Shown here in pieces: positions 1 through 8,569 of a DNA stretch of 64,000 nt (the first letter of the stretch is position 1; each line of letters begins with the position of its first letter). Both the position numbers and the translations under genes were made by a program. This DNA is from Paraburkholderia sacchari (GTDB lineage Bacteria; Pseudomonadota; Gammaproteobacteria; Burkholderiales; Burkholderiaceae): assembly GCF_000785435.2 (NCBI RefSeq), contig NZ_JTDB02000017.1:1-64000 (forward strand), read 5' to 3'. The notes under the pieces were generated by a model. It saw only the letters and a list, made by a program, of their open reading frames with translations, was not told where the DNA came from and did not search any database.

Positions 1-10
1 AACCCGTCAT

Positions 11-125
11 GCCTGATGACCATAGCGAGCTGGTCCCACCCCTTCCCATCCCGAACAGGACCGTGAAACAGCTCCACGCCGATGATAGTGCGGATTGCCC
101 GTGTGAAAGTAGGTAATCGTCAGGC
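11..125 (+). rRNA. rrf: 5S ribosomal RNA
   Basis: This is the small RNA of the large ribosomal subunit and the last gene of an rRNA operon whose 16S and 23S genes must lie left of the window. The 5' strand GCCTGATGAC and the 3' strand GTCAGGC form the terminal helix, and the internal core CCCATCCCGAACAG followed by GTGAAA is the conserved 5S loop region. The length of about 115 nt is normal. The exact ends are set by the helix and may be off by one or two bases. Two hairpins follow directly, as expected at the end of an rrn operon. Confidence 0.95.
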
Positions 126-141
126 TCCTTATGCAGTATGT

Positions 142-181
142 CCAGAACCCCGGTGGCTCACCATGAGCGCCGGGGTTCTGG
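142..181 (+). terminator. rRNA operon hairpin terminator
   Basis: A perfect 12-bp stem (CCAGAACCCCGG at 142-153 with its complement at 170-181) encloses a 16-nt loop about 17 nt after the 5S rRNA. The following bases contain only a short T run (CGTTTAC), so it may act together with the next hairpin. Confidence 0.6.
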
Positions 182-210
182 CGTTTACGCGCGTGGAAAA
201 TAGCTACAAG

Positions 211-246
211 AAAAAACAGCCGTCACATGGACGGCTGTTTTGTTTC
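211..246. terminator. Bidirectional intrinsic terminator
   Basis: The stem AAAACAGCCGTC / GACGGCTGTTTT is flanked by A and T runs on the two sides. It therefore works as a U-tract terminator for the rRNA operon on the plus strand and for the LysR gene ending at 267 on the minus strand. Confidence 0.85.
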
Positions 247-266
247 CTCATTCGGACAACTGCGTT

Positions 267-1274
267 TCACTGCGCGGCTTTGGCCGGATGCGCTGCGGCG
301 CGCGCATCGGGTGTCGAAATTGCGGCGGCATCGGCAAGCTGTTCCTGCGTGAGCTCCTCGAGCAACGCCATATCGCGAGCGATCACCTCCGGGAGATGTG
401 CGCGCAGAAATTCCACCCAGGTCTTGGTCTTCGCATCCACGAATTTGCGCGACGGATACAGCGCATACACGTGGTTTTTCTGCAGGATGTGGTGAGGCAG
501 CACGCGCACGAGCGTGCCGTTGCGCAGGCCTTCTATCGCCGCATACACCGGCAGCATGCCGATGCCCATTCCCTCACGAATCGCCACTGCAAGCGACTCG
601 GCGATGTTCACCTGAACGGGCCCGTCTACCTGCATCTCGACGCTGCCTTCCGGGCCTTCAAGCACCCATATATGCGCGGGCGCTGTCGGCGTCTTGAGAA
701 TCAGGCAGTCATGATGCGCGAGATCCGCAGGCGTGCGCGGCGCACCGTGCGTATGCACATAAGCGGGCGACGCACACAGGATGCTGCAGGACGAGCCCAG
801 TTGATGCGAGACGAGATCGGAGTTCGGCAGCGAAGCCGCGGTCACGACTGACACATCACTGCTGCCCTCGAACAGATCGGGCATGCGTTGCGAAAGCGTA
901 AGCTCGACCGTCACTTCAGGGTGCAAAGCGCGATAGCGCGAGATCGCGGGCAGCACGTACTGTTGCCCAATGCTCGCGAAGCTGTGCATACGCAATGCGC
1001 CAGCAGGACGCTCGTGGGCGCAACTGGCCTCTTCCTCGGCGCTGTCGACGTCTGCGAGAATCTGCGAGCAGCGTTTCAGATAGCGTTCACCGGCGGGCGT
1101 GAGTGCGAGCCGGCGCGTCGAGCGGTTCAGCAGCCGCGTGCGCAAATGCGCTTCCAGCTCCGAGACCGCGCGCGACATGGCACCCGTGGTCGAGTCGAGC
1201 GACTGGGCTGCGGCGGTGAAACTGCCGGCTTCGACAACGCGGATAAACACCCGCATATTTTGTAGCGTATCCAT
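267..1274 (-). CDS. LysR-family transcriptional regulator
   Basis: A 335-residue LysR-type regulator. The N-terminal winged helix-turn-helix (about residues 1-60, containing AGSFTAAAQSL and LLNRSTRRLALT) is followed by a periplasmic-binding-protein-like effector domain (about 90-300). The tail is Ala-rich. It is divergent from the FUSC efflux gene at 1477 with a 202-bp gap, the usual arrangement of a LysR regulator and its target (compare aaeR with aaeXAB in E. coli), so control of that efflux gene is a reasonable inference. It is clearly paralogous to the LysR at 6451 (both begin MDTL-NMRVF and share the second-domain pattern). The effector cannot be read from the sequence. Confidence 0.9.
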   Translation of the reverse strand: MDTLQNMRVFIRVVEAGSFTAAAQSLDSTTGAMSRAVSELEAHLRTRLLNRSTRRLALTPAGERYLKRCSQILADVDSAEEEASCAHERPAGALRMHSFASIGQQYVLPAISRYRALHPEVTVELTLSQRMPDLFEGSSDVSVVTAASLPNSDLVSHQLGSSCSILCASPAYVHTHGAPRTPADLAHHDCLILKTPTAPAHIWVLEGPEGSVEMQVDGPVQVNIAESLAVAIREGMGIGMLPVYAAIEGLRNGTLVRVLPHHILQKNHVYALYPSRKFVDAKTKTWVEFLRAHLPEVIARDMALLEELTQEQLADAAAISTPDARAAAHPAKAAQ

Positions 1275-1476
1275 CAGACCTTCTTAGAGAACTTCTTGTT
1301 CGGCACGAAAACAATATTGTCCGCCTCGCGGGCTCCGGCATTGTTGAGTGATCTGGAACGGATGTTCCCCACCCGTACCGTTAATTCGCTCAACTGAGGC
1401 TCCTACAATCGGCGCCTGCCGACCCGATTCGCGACGGCATTCTTCGTAACAATCCGAGCGTAGCGCGCTGTTTTAA

Positions 1477-3699
1477 ATGAACCGCCAGCCAGCGATACAT
1501 CGAGCGATAACCCCGCGTCGTCGCGGCGAAATCATATGGCGAGCCGCCCGGCGCGGCTTGAGAGACTGGCAGAGCAGCGATGGAGCAATCTGGCTGCATC
1601 TGCTGAAAACAGTCGTGGCAGGACTGCTCGCCATGGGCATTGCGATGCGGCTCGATTTGCCTCAACCGCGCATTGCAATGACGACGGTGTTCGTACTGAT
1701 GCAACCGCTTTCCGGCATGGTGTTCGCGAAGAGCGTTTACCGCATCGTGGGCACCGCGGTAGGCATGGTCGCGGCGGTGGTGTTGGGGGCCGTCTTTATC
1801 CAGCAACCCGAGCTTTACATACTCGGGATGACGGGGTGGGTGGCTGCGTGTACCGCAGCCGCCATGCGTAATCGACATTTTCGTTGGTACGCTTTCGTGC
1901 TGGCCGGCTATACCGCTGCGCTGATCGGCATTCCGCTCGTGACGCAGCCTGATGGGCTCTTTCTTGCCGCGCTCGGGCGCGGGGCTGAAGTAGCCGTTGG
2001 GATTCTGTGCTCGGGGGTGATCAGCGCCGTTATCGTGCCCCGACAATCGGGCTCGTTGCTCGAGCGCACCTTACGCGCTCGCTATATCAATTTTACTGCG
2101 TTCGCTGCGCTTGTGTTGTCCGGCAGTCTGGAAAGAGGCGCGTTTGAAGGGCGATTCGCGACACTCGTCGACGAGATCGTTGGCTTCGAGGCCACGCGCG
2201 CTTTCTCATTTTTCGAGGATCCGACGATGCGCGCGCACAGCCAGTTGCTCGCGCGTCTGAACGGCGAGTTCATGGACGTCTGCGCGCGCCTGCACGCGCT
2301 GCGCCAGTTGAAACGACGTCTGCGCAGGAACAACGAAGCCATCGCGCCGCTTGGTCCGTATTTCAGCGAGCTTGCGGCGTTGCTTGCGCAACGTCCTCGT
2401 CAGAACGAAGCTGATCGCGCGTACGCGTTGCGTATCGCGCAAGACCTGGCGTCGTTCATGCACACACTGCCGCGCCGTGTGCGCGAAACGCGTCGGTCGC
2501 TTGAAACAGGTGCGCCTGATGCGCTGCAAGACTTCGACACCTCCGCTGAACTGCTCTACCGCTTCACGGCTGAAATGGCCCGTTACAGTAGTACGTGGGC
2601 GTCGCTCACGCAGGCGGGTCTGCCGCCCGAGCCGCGCATGACACGCTATGTACCGCGCACGAGCTGGTATGTGGTGGGGTTCACCTTCATGCGCACGGCC
2701 GTAGTGGTCGCGGCGCTTGGCTGGTTCTGGGTGGAGACCGACTGGCCGAGCGGCGGCCTCGCAATGATTGCCGCCGCCCTCACCTGTGCGCTTACCTCGT
2801 CTGCGCCGCGCGCTACCCGCATGGCGTTTCAGATGGCGGCGGGTGCGGGCTGCGCCGCGCTCGTTGGTTATCTGCTCACCTGCTACGTGTATCCGAACGT
2901 CGACGGATTTCCACTGCTCTGCGTCGCGCTCGCGCCGTTGCTCGCACTGGGAGCATTCTTCGCGACGCGTCCGCGCATCGCCGGCTTCGGCGTCGGATTT
3001 TCGGTGTTTCTGTGCCTGCTCGCCGGTCCCGACAACGTGATCGTCTACACGCCCGATCTGCTGATCAATAACGGTGTCGCGGTCGTGCTGGCGATGATCG
3101 TGGCCGCGCTGGCGTTCGCTGTGGTCTTCCCTCCGCATATGAGCTGGCTCGTCGAGCGCATGTGCGTGGCGCTGCGCGCTCAGGTCCAGCTTGCCTGCCG
3201 TGGCGAGCCGCAAGGACTCGGCCAGCAGTTCCAGTCGGGTACGCACGACCTCATGCACCAGTTGCGGCTGCTCCTCAATGGCCGCAAGCAAGCGCACCGG
3301 CGCGCGATGCGCTGGATGCTGATCACGCTCGAAGTGGGGCATGCCGTGATCGATTTGCGACACGAGGCGCAACGCGCCACATGGCTCGAGACGGCCGGGC
3401 GTGGATGGCAAGCGGGTCTCGATCAGATGCTTGACGATATCGCGCGGCTTTTCGAGGACCCTGGTCCAGCGCCGCTGAAGCGTGCGCTTGCATCGGTGCG
3501 AGCGGCCATACGGATCGCTCAGGAAGCGCTTCCCGGCGTTCACCATGACCGTGAGCGCCGACACGACGCGCAGCGAATCTTGAGCCATTTGCATTTCATT
3601 CACAGCGCGCTCATCGACCGCGATGCACCGCTGACCGCACTCGCGCGCCAGGCGCGCGGCCGTCGTTCTCGCCCCTCGTTCCGCACAAAAACACCTTGA
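1477..3699 (+). CDS. FUSC/AaeB-family efflux transporter
   Basis: A 740-residue inner-membrane protein of the fusaric-acid-resistance/aromatic-acid exporter family. It has two hydrophobic blocks (about residues 45-170 and 390-520), each with several membrane helices, separated and followed by large soluble regions. That is the duplicated half-transporter layout of AaeB and FUSC proteins, which export aromatic carboxylic acids with the help of a membrane-fusion protein. No membrane-fusion (AaeA-like) or AaeX-like gene is beside it, so it either works alone or uses a partner elsewhere. It is divergent from a LysR regulator, which suggests effector-dependent induction. The substrate is unknown. 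Confidence 0.85.
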   Translation: MNRQPAIHRAITPRRRGEIIWRAARRGLRDWQSSDGAIWLHLLKTVVAGLLAMGIAMRLDLPQPRIAMTTVFVLMQPLSGMVFAKSVYRIVGTAVGMVAAVVLGAVFIQQPELYILGMTGWVAACTAAAMRNRHFRWYAFVLAGYTAALIGIPLVTQPDGLFLAALGRGAEVAVGILCSGVISAVIVPRQSGSLLERTLRARYINFTAFAALVLSGSLERGAFEGRFATLVDEIVGFEATRAFSFFEDPTMRAHSQLLARLNGEFMDVCARLHALRQLKRRLRRNNEAIAPLGPYFSELAALLAQRPRQNEADRAYALRIAQDLASFMHTLPRRVRETRRSLETGAPDALQDFDTSAELLYRFTAEMARYSSTWASLTQAGLPPEPRMTRYVPRTSWYVVGFTFMRTAVVVAALGWFWVETDWPSGGLAMIAAALTCALTSSAPRATRMAFQMAAGAGCAALVGYLLTCYVYPNVDGFPLLCVALAPLLALGAFFATRPRIAGFGVGFSVFLCLLAGPDNVIVYTPDLLINNGVAVVLAMIVAALAFAVVFPPHMSWLVERMCVALRAQVQLACRGEPQGLGQQFQSGTHDLMHQLRLLLNGRKQAHRRAMRWMLITLEVGHAVIDLRHEAQRATWLETAGRGWQAGLDQMLDDIARLFEDPGPAPLKRALASVRAAIRIAQEALPGVHHDRERRHDAQRILSHLHFIHSALIDRDAPLTALARQARGRRSRPSFRTKTP

Positions 3700-3838
3700 A
3701 CCGGCAATCCGGCCGACAGGTACGCGATCTTGCTGCAGTCTGGAAATATGCCTTCCATCTCGCCCTCTTAATCGCTCCGGATCCGGGTCATATAGTCACA
3801 TCACTGCTTCGCAGTAACCGTTAGCACTGGAGAGTGAA

Positions 3839-4042
3839 ATGAAGTCCCTGAAGTTCGCTGTTGTTGCCTGCTCGTTGTTTGCCGCCGCGTCCGCCTTTGC
3901 ACAGAATGAAGCATCGGAGCCGAGCGTCCCTCAGCAGGTCGCGCAAAGCGCAGCGCAGCCTGTCAATCAGACCGCAAAGCCGGCAAAGAAAGACGAATGC
4001 GTCGGTCCGGCCAGCTTTTGCACCCTCTATTTCGGTAGCTGA
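3839..4042 (+). CDS. Small exported protein, function unknown
   Basis: A 67-residue protein with a clear Sec signal peptide: MKSLKF, a hydrophobic Ala/Val core, then ASAFAQ with likely cleavage after Ala about residue 21. The mature part is about 45 residues, polar, rich in Gln, Ala and Pro, and ends with two cysteines in DECVGPASFC before a short aromatic tail, which could form a disulfide in the periplasm. The start is supported by GGAG six bases upstream of ATG. It stands alone between the FUSC gene and the CoA-transferase gene, each more than 130 bp away. I do not recognise the family. Confidence 0.7.
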   Translation: MKSLKFAVVACSLFAAASAFAQNEASEPSVPQQVAQSAAQPVNQTAKPAKKDECVGPASFCTLYFGS

Positions 4043-4242
4043 GATCGAGTGACCGCCCGCCATGAATGAGCGGGGCGCCAGCTTGAATTCCTTGCCGCGG
4101 CGCCTTCGCATCAGGCCCGCGGCTTTGCGCATGGTGACTGCAAAAGGTTATTGCAGAAACCGTAAAGCAACGCCACCGAAACGAGACCTGCAAAGGGCAC
4201 GTGGCATTTCCAGTAGTTTTCCGGTAGTCAGTGGAGACTTTG

Positions 4243-5772
4243 ATGTACGAAGACCGTATTCGTTGTGCCGCGTTGCGCGGGAAAATCACTTCGGCTGCCG
4301 AGGCGGCAAAGCTCGTGCGCAACGGCATGCGTGTCGGCGCGAGCGGCTTCACGCGCGCGGGCGACACGAAGGCCGTGCCCATCGAACTGGCGCGCCGCGC
4401 GCGCGAAGAGCAGGAGCCGCTGCGCATCACGCTGATGACGGGCGCCTCGCTCGGCCATGACGTGGACCGCATGTTGACCGAAGCCGGCGTGCTCGAGCGT
4501 CGTTTGCCTTTCCAGGTGGACACCACATTGCGCCGCGCCATCAATCGCGGCGAAGTCATGTTCGTCGATCAGCATCTCTCCGAGACCGTCGAGATGCTGC
4601 GTGCGAACCTGCTTGGCAAGCTCGACCTCGCGATCATCGAGGCCGCTGCGATTACCGAAACGGGCGGCATCGTCCCCACGACCTCGGTGGGCAACTCGGC
4701 AAGCTTCGCGATTCTCGCGGAGAAGGTGATCGTCGAACTCAATCTCGCCCAGCCGCTTGCGCTCGAAGGCCTGCACGACGTGTGGATTCCGGGCCGCCGC
4801 CCGCATCGCGATCCGCTGCCCATCCTGCATCCGCACGATCGCGTGGGCACGTCCATCATCGACATTCCGCCCGAGAAGATCGCCGCCATCGTTATCACGA
4901 ACGAAGCGGACAGCCCGTCGACCGTGCTGCCCGCCGACGAGGAAACCGCGCGCATCGCTGGCCACCTCATCGAGTTCTTGAAGCACGAAGTAAAGCACGG
5001 TCGCATGAGTGCGCAGTTGCCGCCGCTGCAGGCCGGCATCGGTACGATCGCGAATGCGGTGCTCTCGGGTTTCGTTAATTCGCCGTTCGAAGCACTTACG
5101 ATGTACTCCGAAGTACTTCAGGATTCCACCTTCGACCTGATCGATGCGGGCAAGATGGTGTTCGCTTCGGGGGCGTCCATGACGCTCTCGGCGCCGCGTC
5201 AGGCTCAGGTACTCGCCGATCTTGACCGCTATCGCGACAAGCTCGTGCTGCGTCCGCAGGAAGTGAGCAACCATCCGGAAGTGATTCGCCGCCTCGGACT
5301 CATCGCGCTGAACACGGCGCTCGAATGTGACATCTACGGCAACGTGAATTCCACGCATGTGGGCGGCACGCACATGATGAACGGCATTGGCGGCTCGGGC
5401 GATTTCGCGCGCAATGCCTCGTGCGCGATCTTCGCGACCAAGGCCATTGCGAAGGACGGCCGCGTCTCCAGCATCGTGCCGATGGTGCCGCACGTCGACC
5501 ACAACGAGCACGATGTGGATGTGATCGTCACCGAGCAGGGCCTTGCGGACCTGCGTGGCCTCGCGCCGCGCGAGCGCGCGAAGTTGATCATCGATCGCTG
5601 CGCGCATCCGCTCTATCGCGATCTGCTGCGCGACTACCATGACGACGCGCTGAAGATCGGCGGCCAGACGCCCCACAATCTCGCCAGGGCGTATGAAATG
5701 CACCTGCGCTTCAACGAGACCGGTTCGATGCTTCCCGATCGAACGGGTGGCCTCGTCGCCAGCGGCGCATAA
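4243..5772 (+). CDS. Acetyl-CoA hydrolase / succinate:acetate CoA-transferase family protein
   Basis: A 509-residue cytosolic enzyme of the Ach1/ScpC/Cat1 family, which moves CoA between acyl-CoA and carboxylates (or hydrolyses acetyl-CoA) through a glutamyl-CoA intermediate. Family features visible are the N-terminal block with GMRVGASGFT, the central NSTHVGGTHMMNGIGGSGDF region and the C-terminal VTEQGLADLRGL motif. The length matches the family. I start it at ATG 4243, with GGAG at 4233-4236 six bases upstream, rather than the GTG at 4231 that overlaps this Shine-Dalgarno. It is monocistronic, ending in a strong terminator. The preferred acceptor (acetate, succinate or water) cannot be told from sequence. 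Confidence 0.9.
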   Translation: MYEDRIRCAALRGKITSAAEAAKLVRNGMRVGASGFTRAGDTKAVPIELARRAREEQEPLRITLMTGASLGHDVDRMLTEAGVLERRLPFQVDTTLRRAINRGEVMFVDQHLSETVEMLRANLLGKLDLAIIEAAAITETGGIVPTTSVGNSASFAILAEKVIVELNLAQPLALEGLHDVWIPGRRPHRDPLPILHPHDRVGTSIIDIPPEKIAAIVITNEADSPSTVLPADEETARIAGHLIEFLKHEVKHGRMSAQLPPLQAGIGTIANAVLSGFVNSPFEALTMYSEVLQDSTFDLIDAGKMVFASGASMTLSAPRQAQVLADLDRYRDKLVLRPQEVSNHPEVIRRLGLIALNTALECDIYGNVNSTHVGGTHMMNGIGGSGDFARNASCAIFATKAIAKDGRVSSIVPMVPHVDHNEHDVDVIVTEQGLADLRGLAPRERAKLIIDRCAHPLYRDLLRDYHDDALKIGGQTPHNLARAYEMHLRFNETGSMLPDRTGGLVASGA

Positions 5773-5788
5773 GCCTCGACGCTCGAAC

Positions 5789-5828
5789 AAAAAGGCGGGA
5801 GCACCAGCGATGGTGCTCCCGCCTTTTT
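5789..5828. terminator. Strong bidirectional intrinsic terminator
   Basis: A perfect 17-bp stem (AAAAAGGCGGGAGCACC at 5789-5805, complement at 5812-5828) has a 6-nt loop. The A5 and T5 ends make it a U-tract terminator on both strands, serving the convergent CoA-transferase gene and the GlsB-type gene. Confidence 0.95.
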
Positions 5829-5846
5829 ATTGGCGACCGCGAATCG

Positions 5847-6098
5847 CTACGCCCTTCGGAACAGCCTGATGATGAAGAGCAGGATGACCGCGCCGACAAT
5901 GGCCGTAATGATCGAGCTGATCATGCCGCCGCCGATGTGGATCCCGAGCAGGCCCGCGAGCCAGCCACCGATAAAAGCCCCGACGATCCCGACAATGATA
6001 TCGACGATCAAACCGAAGCCGCCGCCCTTGACGAGCAGCCCGGCAAGCCAGCCAGCGACTGCGCCGATGATGAGCCACGCGATGATGCCGTGTTGCAT
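5847..6098 (-). CDS. GlsB/YeaQ/YmgE-family stress-response membrane protein
   Basis: An 83-residue, very hydrophobic, Gly-rich protein with about three membrane helices (IIAWLIIGAVAGWLAGL, IVDIIVGIVGAFIGGWLAGL, IITAIVGAVILLFII) and a short basic tail LFRRA. This is the transglycosylase-associated/GlsB family, induced by envelope or general stress in many bacteria, molecular role unclear. I start at ATG 6098, where GAGAGG lies just upstream; an upstream ATG at 6140 would add 14 polar residues without support. It is convergent with the CoA-transferase gene and shares its terminator. Confidence 0.9.
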   Translation of the reverse strand: MQHGIIAWLIIGAVAGWLAGLLVKGGGFGLIVDIIVGIVGAFIGGWLAGLLGIHIGGGMISSIITAIVGAVILLFIIRLFRRA

Positions 6099-6450
6099 AG
6101 GAGGACCTCTCTCGTTGGTGTGAACAATAAAACACAACAAAATGGAGCTTAGTCCATGGATAGGGTCGAGTCCATGAAACCAGGCCAGAATTGACAGTCT
6201 TGGGTTTCAGCGGCGGAGCGTTTCAAAAACCGCAACGAAAGCGAAATGTATTCGTAAGGAATGCGTGCCGTGCAGGATGCCCCGCGTCGCGTGATGGAGC
6301 GGGCCGCGGTGCGGAGTGGGCGCCGAGGATCATCCGCGAGGACAAAGCGGCTCCCCAAGCTGGCGCGGCTGCCATGTACAGGTCAGCATGGGGTCACGGC
6401 CTGGCAGCGAGACTGGCGTTATCGATGGTGCAATGGGCCAGGAGTCGCTG
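6099..6450. other. Intergenic region, no gene recognised
   Basis: This 352-bp gap separates two divergently transcribed genes and must hold both promoters. The only structure I noted is a direct repeat AGTCCATG at 6151-6158 and 6169-6176, 18 bp apart start to start, in an A-rich stretch. I see no credible coding sequence. Confidence 0.5.
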
Positions 6451-7488
6451 ATGGATACGCTGCGCAACATGCGGGTCTTCGTGAGGGTGGTGGAATCGGG
6501 CAGCTTCACGCGCGCTGCCGTGAGCGAGTCGATGACGACCGCGCAGGTTTCGCGCGCCGTCACGGACCTCGAGTCGCGGCTGCGCGCGCGTCTGTTGAAC
6601 CGCACCACGCGGCGCATGTCGCTGACCGAGGCGGGCGAGCGCTATCTGCAAAGCTGCAAACGCATTCTTGCCGATATCGAACAGGCGGAATCCGAAGCGG
6701 CCGACGCGCAGGGGAATCCGGCGGGCAAGCTGCGCGTTTATGGCGGCACGAGTTTCGGTCAGCATTATGTCATGCCGTTGATCGCGCGCTACCAGCAGCA
6801 TTTGCCCGATGTCGCCGTCGATCTGACCATCGCGCAGCAGATGCCCGACATCATCGAGGAGGGCTTCGACGTGGCTGTGGTGGTGGCCGCCGAGCTCGGA
6901 GATTCGGCGCTGATCTCGCAGCAACTGGGTAGCACCGCGGCCATTCTGTGCGCGTCGCCTGCATATTTGCGTGCGCACGGTGAGCCGCGCTCGTTCGATG
7001 ATCTCGAGGCGCACACCTGCCTGCATCTGACCGATGCGAGCCTGCCCGTGGGCCAATGGGTTTCGGAGGGACCGCACGGGGAAACATTCCGCCATACCGG
7101 CGTGACGCCGTTCCAGGTGAACAATCCCGAAGCGCTCGCGCTCGCCATACGCGAGGGCATGGGCATCGGCCCGCTGCCGGTGCCGGTGGCGCTGCCGGGT
7201 CTCGCCGATGGCTCGCTCGTGCGCGTGCTGCCCACGCAACGTCTGCAAAAGCTCAACATTTACGCGCTCTATGCGTCGCGCCGTTATCTGGACGCAAAGA
7301 TCCGCACGTTCGTGGAGTTCCTGCGCGAGAAGGTGCCGGCAGTGCTGGCCGAGCAGGAAGCATCGCTTGCGGCCTGCGATGTGCCGCAACGTCAGCGCGC
7401 TACGGCGCGCGCGCGTCTGCGCGAGGCGCGCCAGGCGCACGGAGTGCACGAAGGGCATGAAGTCGAGCACTTGCGGCTCGTGAATTAA
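6451..7488 (+). CDS. LysR-family transcriptional regulator
   Basis: A 345-residue LysR-type regulator with the HTH at about residues 1-60 (SGSFTRAAVSES, LLNRTTRRMSLTEAGERY) and an effector-binding domain to about residue 295. The unusually long C-terminal tail is basic and rich in Arg, Ala and His. I start at ATG 6451, preceded by CAGGAG with a six-base gap; reading further upstream gives a low-quality extension. It is a paralogue of the LysR at 267-1274. Downstream, on the same strand, come a small membrane ORF and a two-component system, but the gap makes a common operon uncertain. Confidence 0.9.
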   Translation: MDTLRNMRVFVRVVESGSFTRAAVSESMTTAQVSRAVTDLESRLRARLLNRTTRRMSLTEAGERYLQSCKRILADIEQAESEAADAQGNPAGKLRVYGGTSFGQHYVMPLIARYQQHLPDVAVDLTIAQQMPDIIEEGFDVAVVVAAELGDSALISQQLGSTAAILCASPAYLRAHGEPRSFDDLEAHTCLHLTDASLPVGQWVSEGPHGETFRHTGVTPFQVNNPEALALAIREGMGIGPLPVPVALPGLADGSLVRVLPTQRLQKLNIYALYASRRYLDAKIRTFVEFLREKVPAVLAEQEASLAACDVPQRQRATARARLREARQAHGVHEGHEVEHLRLVN

Positions 7489-7547
7489 ATACAACGCGTT
7501 ACCTGGCGAAGACATGAGCCAATCCGAGCAGCAATCGTCCCCTCACG

Positions 7548-7868
7548 TTGACGCGAACAGCGAGCAAAACATGGATCTTCCAGGGCGTGTGCGGGCCGGC
7601 AAGCGCGCGCGTTGCGGTGATCGTTGTCGCGGTGATGCTGGGTGTCGGTGCGACCCGCACGATCGTCTCCAACGTGATGGACGTGATGAACGCGCGCCAT
7701 CCTGCCAGCCTCAGGCGGCAGCAACCGCTTGCCAGCGAACGCAAGGAGGCGCAGATTCATGGTCAGCAGCCTGCCACAGCGGAATATCTGGCGCGGATGC
7801 CCAGTGGCGCCTGTAGCGCGGGCCCTTGCCGCGAGGCGTCGTCCGGCGCCGCGCGAAGAGGAGGATGA
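7548..7868 (+). CDS. Small single-helix membrane ORF ahead of the two-component genes; start or frame uncertain
   Basis: This frame encodes up to 106 residues with one clear membrane helix (VAVIVVAVMLGVG) followed by a polar, Arg/Gln/Ala-rich tail. Its stop (7866-7868) sits inside the Shine-Dalgarno/start region of the response regulator, so translation would be coupled, which supports reality. The start is doubtful: TTG 7548 and GTG 7587 are possible. A different frame starting at ATG 7514 gives a plausible soluble N-terminus (MSQSEQQSSPHVDANSEQ) but loses the helix, as if a one-base shift near 7570-7600 had split one gene. I do not recognise the family. Confidence 0.35.
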   Translation: MTRTASKTWIFQGVCGPASARVAVIVVAVMLGVGATRTIVSNVMDVMNARHPASLRRQQPLASERKEAQIHGQQPATAEYLARMPSGACSAGPCREASSGAARRGG

Positions 7869-7870
7869 CG

Positions 7871-8569
7871 ATGAAAGTATTGGTGATCGAGGATGAGCGC
7901 AAGGTCGTGGAGTACCTGCGCAGCGGATTGAGCGAGCAGGGGTGGGTCGTCGACGTGGCGATGGACGGCGAAGAGGGCGCGTGGATGGCGACGGAGTATG
8001 ACTTCGACGTGATCGTGCTCGACGTGATGCTGCCGAAGCTCGATGGCTTCGGCGTGCTGCGCGCGGTGCGCGCGAAGAAGGAGACGCCGGTGATTATGCT
8101 GACCGCGCGCGACCGCGTGGACGACCGTGTACACGGTCTGCGCGACGGCGCCGACGACTATCTGACCAAGCCGTTCTCGTTTCTCGAACTCGTCGAGCGC
8201 TTGCGCGCGCTCACGCGCCGCGCGCGGGTTCAGGAGTCCACGTTCGTTTGCGTGGGCGATCTTCAGGTGGACCTCATCAGCCGACGCGCGACGCGCGACG
8301 GCGTGCGGCTCGATCTCACCGCGAAGGAGTTTCAGCTGCTTTCGGTGCTCGCGCGGCGGCGCGGCGAGATTCTCTCGAAGACGCTCATCACGGAGCTCGT
8401 GTGGGACGTGAACTTCGAGAGCAATGCCAACGTGGTGGAAACCGCTATCAAGCGGCTGCGCGCGAAGCTCGACGGTCCGCACGCGTCCAAGCTGCTGCAT
8501 ACGATACGCGGCATGGGTTACGTGCTCGAAATGCGCGAGGCGCGCGAGGACGGAGGCCAGGTGTCATGA
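7871..8569 (+). CDS. OmpR-family response regulator (heavy-metal type)
   Basis: A 232-residue response regulator with a receiver domain (residues 1-115) and an OmpR/PhoB winged-helix DNA-binding domain (about 128-225). The acidic pocket is IED, the phosphoacceptor is Asp51 in VLDVMLP, and the conserved Lys100 lies in LTKPF. The C-terminal RAKLDGP and IRGMGYVL motifs are typical of the CusR/CopR/CzcR/IrlR subgroup. The AGGAGG before 7865 fits ATG 7871; ATG 7865 is too close. Its stop overlaps the kinase start (ATGA at 8566-8569), so the two are translationally coupled. No metal efflux genes are in the window, so the metal is unknown. Confidence 0.92.
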   Translation: MKVLVIEDERKVVEYLRSGLSEQGWVVDVAMDGEEGAWMATEYDFDVIVLDVMLPKLDGFGVLRAVRAKKETPVIMLTARDRVDDRVHGLRDGADDYLTKPFSFLELVERLRALTRRARVQESTFVCVGDLQVDLISRRATRDGVRLDLTAKEFQLLSVLARRRGEILSKTLITELVWDVNFESNANVVETAIKRLRAKLDGPHASKLLHTIRGMGYVLEMREAREDGGQVS

